Positions 1-6,600 of a stretch of 24,098 bases of DNA are shown piece after piece (the first letter of the stretch is position 1; each line of letters starts with the position of its first letter). Source of the DNA: Baffinella frigidus (Eukaryota > Cryptophyceae > Cryptomonadales > Baffinellaceae); contig MU646543.1 of the NCBI GenBank assembly GCA_026770585.1, forward strand, positions 274,807 through 298,904. Direction: 5' to 3'. The notes beneath the pieces are model-generated. The model did not search any database and had not been told where the DNA came from. It saw only the letters and a list, made by a program, of their open reading frames with translations. The position numbers and the translations under genes are program-made.

Positions 1-599
1 ATCTATGCAACTGGTTTTGACTCTGTTGGCCGGAAGCAACCACACGGAAGCAACCACACGAGGTATCTATGCAACTGTGCGAGGGTACTCTCACCAGCCC
101 TCTGAGGTGGTAGGCCTAACCACCCCATGTTTAGTCCGTTTGAGGAATCTGATTCCGCAAAGTCAATTATTGGATTATTACCCAGGAAGCACGCCAAAAG
201 TCAGCAACTGGTCACGTTTCTGCACGCTTTCCGTGCAGGCTTTCCCACAAAATCCTAAAACGTGCATTTATTGTGTTATCCATTGTTACTTAAGTTAACA
301 CAGAGGTTCCACTTTTGCTTTGAGACGTTGCACTCTCGACGTTTGTCTCGGTGGGCCGCGCTCTTAACCTCGTGTGGAATGGCAAAGGTTGACCGTGCTA
401 ATAGGGTAACGTCCTGAAAACCGGGTAGTTAGGCCTTCGGTATTGCCTACGGTAGGCCGTAGGGCCCCTAGGACCTAATTTTCATAGGACCCCCCCTATA
501 GGCCCCTACGGCCTACCGTAGGCAATACCGTAGGCCCAACTACCCGGTTTTCAGGACGTTGCCCTATGAATGCTCGCACTAACCCGGGGCGTTGACCAG
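1..599. other. Upstream intron of the mutase-family gene
   Basis: No exon found. Bases 54-376 begin CACACGAGG and end CCTCGTGTGG, the ends of the CACACGAGG foldback family, but without a clear target duplication. Bases about 296-375 are the reverse complement of about 4860-4940 (the stretch containing tttgtctcggtgggc), so material from this element recurs 4.5 kb away. Bases 404-564 are a separate palindrome. The preceding coding exon of the gene must lie to the left. Confidence 0.6.
404..564. mobile_element. Foldback element, GTAGGC family, TA-flanked
   Basis: A near-perfect palindrome: ends GGGTAACGTCCTGAAAACCG and its complement CGGTTTTCAGGACGTTGCCC, arms rich in taggcctac/gtaggccta, flanked by TA on both sides (402-403, 565-566). 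There is no coding capacity, so it is non-autonomous. It ends 35 bases before the first mutase-family exon. A related, decayed copy is at 935-1120. Confidence 0.75.
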
Positions 600-641
600 G
601 TCGTGACTCACGACGAGGCGGTGGAGAGGATTCGCGCCACG
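600..641 (+). CDS. Mutase-family exon 1 of those in window (VVTHDEAVERIRAT)
   Basis: A 42-nt phase-0 exon between acceptor gaccag and donor ACG|gtgctt. It encodes VVTHDEAVERIRAT, the segment that in the family links the catalytic loop to the IARTD strand (family pattern: vv..eEav.rIraA). Too short to identify alone, but it joins in frame and in the correct family order to the exon at 2682. No preceding exon is visible in bases 1-599. Confidence 0.75.
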
Positions 642-3600
642 GTGCTTCCCCCCGTCCCACACGAGGCTATCCATCCGAACAGAATCAAAGGACATTTTGA
701 AATTTGTGGGGAAATGATCACGTTTCCGTACGGATGTCCGTGCGGAAACGTGATCAAATGCTGACTTTTGGCGTGTTTCCTGGGCAATAATCCAATAGTT
801 AACTTATGAATCTGTTCGCATGGATAGCCTCGTGTGGTCCCCTGCGTGCTGTGTGCAAAGCACCTTGTCAACTTTGTGTAAAGCACTGAGCCGTTATCCG
901 TTGGCCGAGAAACGTTCATGGGCTAACGGACTAAACATGGGGTAGTTAGGCCTACGGAATTGCCTACCGTAGGCCGTAGGGCTCCTATGACCAAAAAGTC
1001 CTGGGATTTTGGCCTACAGTAGGAGGTCGTAGGCAATGTCGTAGGCCTAACTACCCCATTTTTGGTCCAGGCCTAACTACCCCATTTTTGGTCGTAGGCC
1101 TAACTACCCCATTTTTGGCCGTGCCTGGAGGCGGACGACTACGGTCCATCTAAGAGCCTTTGGCTAAATGTGTTGTAAAAAAAATACCCTGTCCGAGATA
1201 TTGATTATGATTCGATCAACACACTTCGAAAGTTGAATAGCCAGACACAGACTCCCAAACTAGATTTTCTCGTCGCAGAAACGCATTTTATGCCCGTGAT
1301 GAGGAAAGGTCGGGACGTGATGACAGTCGACAATCCTGCATTGTTGCTGGAGCCATTGTATTCTCGTAGTTTTCCGGACCCGGGCGCGGGACTAGAGACA
1401 CGGTACTACCCCCCTTCCCCTGCTTGCTGTGTGTAAAGCACCTTTTTTTATCTCTGTGCTTCACTTTTTGTAAAGCATAGAGCCGGTATCCGTTTGCCGA
1501 GAAACGTGAATTAGAGACATGGGGCTGCCCACCCCCTTCCAAAGGAGTCCCCCGTACGACTTTTTAACTTTAAAATTAAAATGGGGGGTTGACTGATTCC
1601 GACTGCGCGGTTGACTGATCTCCAAGCGCCACTAAACCCTAAACCCTAAACCCGAAACCGTAAACCGTAAACCCTAAACCCGAAACCCGAAACCCGAAAC
1701 CCGAAACCCGAAACCCTAAACCCTAATTCGTAAACCCTGAACCCTAGACCCTAAACCCTAAACACTAGACTCTAGACCCCAGCCCTAAACCTTCAACCCG
1801 AAACCATAAACCTGAAACCTGAAACCTTTAACCTTAAACCCTGAATCCTTGACCCTAAACCCTAAAACCATAAACCCTAAACCCCAAACCCCAAACCCTA
1901 AACCCTAGATCCTAAACCCTAAACCCTAAACCCTAAACCCTAAACTCTTAACTCTAAACCCTAAACTCTAAACCCTAAGACAGGTCAAGGCTCGCGATGA
2001 GTTGCGCGGAGAGGTGCCCGCCCGCCCGTTGACTAAATCATTTGACTAAATCATTGACTAAATCATTTGACTAAATCGTCGACTAAATCATTTGACTGAA
2101 TCATTTACAAATCAATTAAATCGTTCAGCTGCCTGTGAACTAACGTTTAGCAACGACAGCTGTCCGTTGACTAAACACTTCAGTCAACCGGTCCCGTCCG
2201 GTGTTGTGTCCCTGGAAGGGGGGGGGGGGCGAACCCGAAACCCGAAACCCGAAACCCCAATCCCGAATCCCGAATCCCGAACCCCGAACCCCGAAACCCG
2301 AAACCCCAATCCCGAATCCCGAATCCCGAGCCCCGAACCTCGAAGCCCGAAATCCCGAATCCCGAATCCCGAACCCCGAAACCCAAATCCCGAATTCCGA
2401 ATCCCGAATCCCGAATCCCGAATCCCGAATCCCGAAATCAGGACGGCACGGACTTGTTAGTGATCGCGCGCACAGACGTGCTTCGCGCCACAGGCAAAGA
2501 CCCTTCTTCTTCTTCTTCTTCTTCTTCTTTTTCTGTTTCTTCTTCTTCTTCTTTTTCTTCTTCTTTTTCTTTTTCTTTTTCTTTTTCTTTTTCTGCTTCT
2601 TTTTCTTCTTCTTTTTCTTCTTCCTCTTTTTCTTCTTTTTCTTCCCAGTCTTCTTCTTCTTCTTCTTTATTCTCGATGCAGGTCCTAGATAGGCCCTTCA
2701 GCCTTGACTTGGTGGTGATCGCGCGCACCGATGTGATTCGCGCCACAGGCAAAGCCCTAATCCCAGAGAATTTACTACACACATGGATCATATTAGTAAT
2801 AGTCAAGCATTTGTGGAGTAAACTTCGCTGGCAGAAAGGGCTTTTTGATCTTCATATACGTTGTATACTCGGTGACATATGACTCTGGGTAGGTGACTCT
2901 CTAGAGCATCTTTCTGCTCTCGCGTGTCGCCTCCCAGAGGCGCCCCGCGAGTGTGTGACCACACACTCATGACCACACACTCACGGGGCGCCTCTGGGAG
3001 GCGACACGCGAGAGCAGAAAGATGCTCTAGAGAGTCACCTACCCAGAGTCATATATCACCGAGTATACAACGTATACGAAGATGGAGCTTTACCTTAAGC
3101 TTCGCGCCACAGGCTAAGCACCTCTCCCGACCATCCTCGCTCTGTCTCGTCCGGCCGCTGTACTGACGTGCCCTGCGTCGTGTCCGTGTGATTTCATCCG
3201 GACGAGTATTCATAATGAATACGATTTCGGGGATCTCCGATTCGATTTTGGTGTATCTTGAGGCTCTGAATGAAGTCTAGATAGACGACTGTCTTATTTA
3301 TACCCCTTAAGATACACCAAAATCGTATTCATTATGAATACTCGGCGGGATTAGATTGTTATGTGGGAGGGGTGCAAACGCGTTTCGTAGAGCACTGTGC
3401 AGAGAAGTTGGCCACCGAAAAATGGGGAAATGGGAAAATTGGAGCCATTTTGTCCACTTGTGAGCAATTCATGCTACTAAATTTCTCAAAAGTTGACAAA
3501 ATGGCTCCAATTTCTCGATTTTCCATGATTTCCCGTGGCCAACTTCTCTGCACAGCGCTCTAACCACTGCAACCTGACGTGTCCGGCCGGTGTACGAACG

Positions 3601-6600
3601 TGTCGTGTGGAGGGGGGGGCGAGACCGCACCCTGAACCCTGCACCCTGAACCCTGAACAGGCAACATGGTGGAGTGCAAGAGGCGATGTGAGGCGTTCGT
3701 GCGAGAGGGGGGTAGCCATCGTGTGCGCCCGGGTGAACTGACACGTCCTGCGTCATGTCCGGTTGGTGTACTAACGCATCCTGTGTCGTGTCCGGTCGGT
3801 GTACTGTCACGTCCTGTGTCACGTCCGGCCAGTGTACTGACGCGTCCTATGTCGTGTCCTGCCAGTGTACGAACGTGTCATGTGTCGTGTCCGGTCAGTG
3901 TACTGACGCGTCCCCCTTCGTGTCTGAGCAGGAGATATGGCCGAGTGCCGGCGGCGATGCCAGGCGTTCGTGCAAGAGGGGGCTGACGTGGTGTACGCCG
4001 AGGGGCTGGAGGGGGAGGCGGACATGCGCGCGCTCGCGACGCTCCTCCCTGTGCCGACAATGCTCGCCCAGGTGTAGCCACGTGACCAACCCTCTCGACG
4101 CCACACGGGCCTCTGTGAGGGTGTGGAGGACGCCTTTTCAGGGTCCCTGTGCCGACCATGCTCGCCCAGGTATAACTCAACCCAAGGCGTAAGGGCCTAC
4201 CAAGGAAGAGCCCTAGAACCTAACGTGGGTCAGGGGGTGAGGGGTTAGGGCGTGTGCTGTGTGGTGTAAGGTTCAGGGTGTCGGGCTTCGTGGTGTAGGG
4301 TGCATGGAGTGGCTGGATGGGGGAAGAGGACACCAGAGGCACACGCTGACAAGGTCTATTCTGGTGGCCTTAAAGGCACAAGCTTCTGTTCCTTTCGTGT
4401 GAGAGGTATAGCCGCTAGGGTCTAGAGTTTAGGGTGTGGGGTTTAGGGCTTAGGGTTTATGGTTCAGGGTGTAGGGTGCAGGGTGTTCCCAGTCCCGAGC
4501 ATGCTTGTCCAGGTGAGGATTAGGGTCTAGGGTCTAGGAGTTTGGGTCAAGAGTCTAGGGTTTAGGGTCTAGGGTCTCGAGGTTTTGGGTCTAGGGTCTA
4601 GAGTTTAGGGTGTATTTACGGTGCTGGTTTCTGTGGAGGAGGCTGGGAGGTTGAGGTTCATACACACTCGTTCGCGCTAAAAGTGTTTAGATGGCTTATC
4701 GTGGTACATATTTTTAAAACTCCTGCGGCAAAGAGCTCCAACTCCCAACACTTTTGGCGTGTTTCTCGGGTAGAATCAACTTTACTCCTAGATCGTGTGT
4801 AGTAAAACGAAAATTCGTTCACATTTTGACTTCTGCCCTGGCGTGGTCAGCGGCAGGGCGCTTAACCAGCCGATTCCTCTTGAGAGCGCTGCCCACCGAG
4901 ACAAAAGTCGAGAGCGGAACGTCTCAAAGCAAAAGTGGAACTTCCGTTAACTTAAGGTAACGGTGGAAATCGGCAGGTGGAGCGGCCAGGAAAGGCGCTG
5001 GTTTCTGTGGAGGAGGCTGGGAAGCGCGGCTTCACGCTGCACCTCCGGGGCGTGACGGTATGTGGAGCAGTTTTTTTCGCGAAAAAAATGCAAACTGCAA
5101 CAGTGACAAACGTTGACGGTGCTGGTGCGAGTTCGTCAACTTTGGGGGGTGTTGACTTTTGGAAATGACTGGAAGGGTTGAATTGTGTGGAGGCTGTCGG
5201 GTTTCGGTGGAGGAGGCTGGGAGGCGCGGCTTCACGCTGCACCTCCGGGGCGTGACGGTGTGCGGGGCCATTTTTTTCTCGGATCTGGCGATGCGGAGGC
5301 AAAGTGCAACAGTATTGTCGAAATGGGCTCCGCGCGAAAAAAATCGAGGTCAGGTCAGGCACGGATCCAACATTTTTTGGGGGGGAAATGCCATTTGTGT
5401 CATCTTATGGGTGGGGATGCTATTTTGGGATAAAAAACATGCCTAAGATAGCATACAAGTTCATTTTTGGGGAATCCGACCGAATGCTGACCTGACCTCG
5501 ATTCCGCGCGAAGCCCATTTTTCGACAATAACAAACGTTGACGGTGCTGGTGCCAAAACGTTGACTGGAAGTTTCGAATGGCTGGAAATGGTGTATTGTG
5601 TGGAGGCTGTCGGGTTTGGAGAACTGTCTGGTCTTGCCCGTGTCGGCGCCTTGCGATTCTCTCTGGAAAGATGGATTTTAATCTCCATACACGTATTAAT
5701 TAATTGCTTTTGGGCAACGAAAATTACTACACGATTTGCTTATACAAGTAATAGTAGAGCATTTGTGTAGTAAATTTCGTTGCGCCAAAAGCAATTAATT
5801 AATACTTTTGTGGAGATGAATTTGAGGAGCGTGTGTGAACCGTGCCGAAGCCCTGAACCGAATATGACACCAGAAGCCCCAATTCGCTATTTCCTATTTG
5901 CTATGTCCTGCCCCATAAGGACCGGTCTAAGCTAATCTCCATACAAGTATCAATTAATTGCTTTTGGCAACGAAAATTACTACACGATTTGCTCATAAAA
6001 GTAATAGTAAAGCGTTTGTGTAGTAAATTTTGTTGCGCCAAAAGCAATTAATTAATAATTTTGTGGAGATGAAAGCCCTCACCCCTAACCATGCTTCTTT
6101 CCGAAGAACTGCAGTCTGGAGAAGTGTCTGGTCTTGCCCGTCTTTCTCTTTGGATGCTGGTGCTAGAACGTCGAGGGGTGTGGGGTAAACCCTGAACCCT
6201 CAACCGTATCCCCTACGCCAGGTGCTCTCAGCAACGATATGCGCGCTGCAGAAAACTCTGTCGAAACCCTGAACCCTCAACCCCAAACCCTAGACCCAAA
6301 ACCCTAAACCCTAAACCCTCAGCCAGGTTCTCTCAGCAACGATATGCGCGCTGCAGAAAACGCTGGCCGCCATGCGGAGCGGCGACGACCTCGACGCTAC
6401 AGGTTTTATCTCAGAAAACAAGTTCTAAAACTCGTTTTCTTAAGTCAATTCCCCTACAAATTCGTCAACTTATTCTTTACTCTCCGCATAAGTTGACAAA
6501 TTTGTAGAGGAATTGACTTAAGAAAACGAGTTTTAGAACTCGTTTTCTGGGATAAGGTTAGGGGGGGCACGTTCAGGGTGGCTTGTAGCGAGCTCTAGGG

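Larger units (their letters stand above)
2749..3931. other. Intron between mutase-family exons 2 and 3 (GC-AG)
   Basis: Starts gcaaag and ends gagcag. It contains the tactacac/gtgtagta core repeat (2770-2825), three foldback elements (2848-3083, 3203-3344, 3390-3560), exon echoes at 3100-3112 and 3660-3710, a short telomere-like run (3623-3660) and a 33-bp minisatellite (3733-3910). No further exon is seen. Confidence 0.75.
5058..6326. other. Intron between mutase-family exons 4 and 5
   Basis: Contents in order: duplicated exon 4 unit, TA-flanked foldback at 5315-5528, two ATCTCC foldbacks (5679-5819, 5933-6072), a repeat of the phrase ctgtctggtcttgcccgt (5625, 6127), short CCCTGAACC runs, and an exon 5 echo at 6222-6260. 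No additional coding exon is seen. Confidence 0.75.

Noticed and set aside
1631-1978. A chromosome end (true telomere)
   Set aside because: The array is degenerate, internal and flanked by a spliced gene on both sides.
2092-2806. Long open frames rich in Pro/Asn/Glu, poly-Glu/Lys or poly-Phe/Ser
   Set aside because: They cover CCCGAAT 7-mers and the TTC tract; low-complexity DNA stays open in several frames at once and has no protein signature.
2848-3083. Target duplication GCTT around the large palindrome
   Set aside because: GCTT occurs on both sides but only if the two ends are trimmed unequally, so it was not accepted.
3755-4192. Cys-rich 145-residue frame across the 33-bp minisatellite
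   Set aside because: It is in the wrong frame over the real exon at 3932-4071; the Cys pattern comes from the minisatellite unit.
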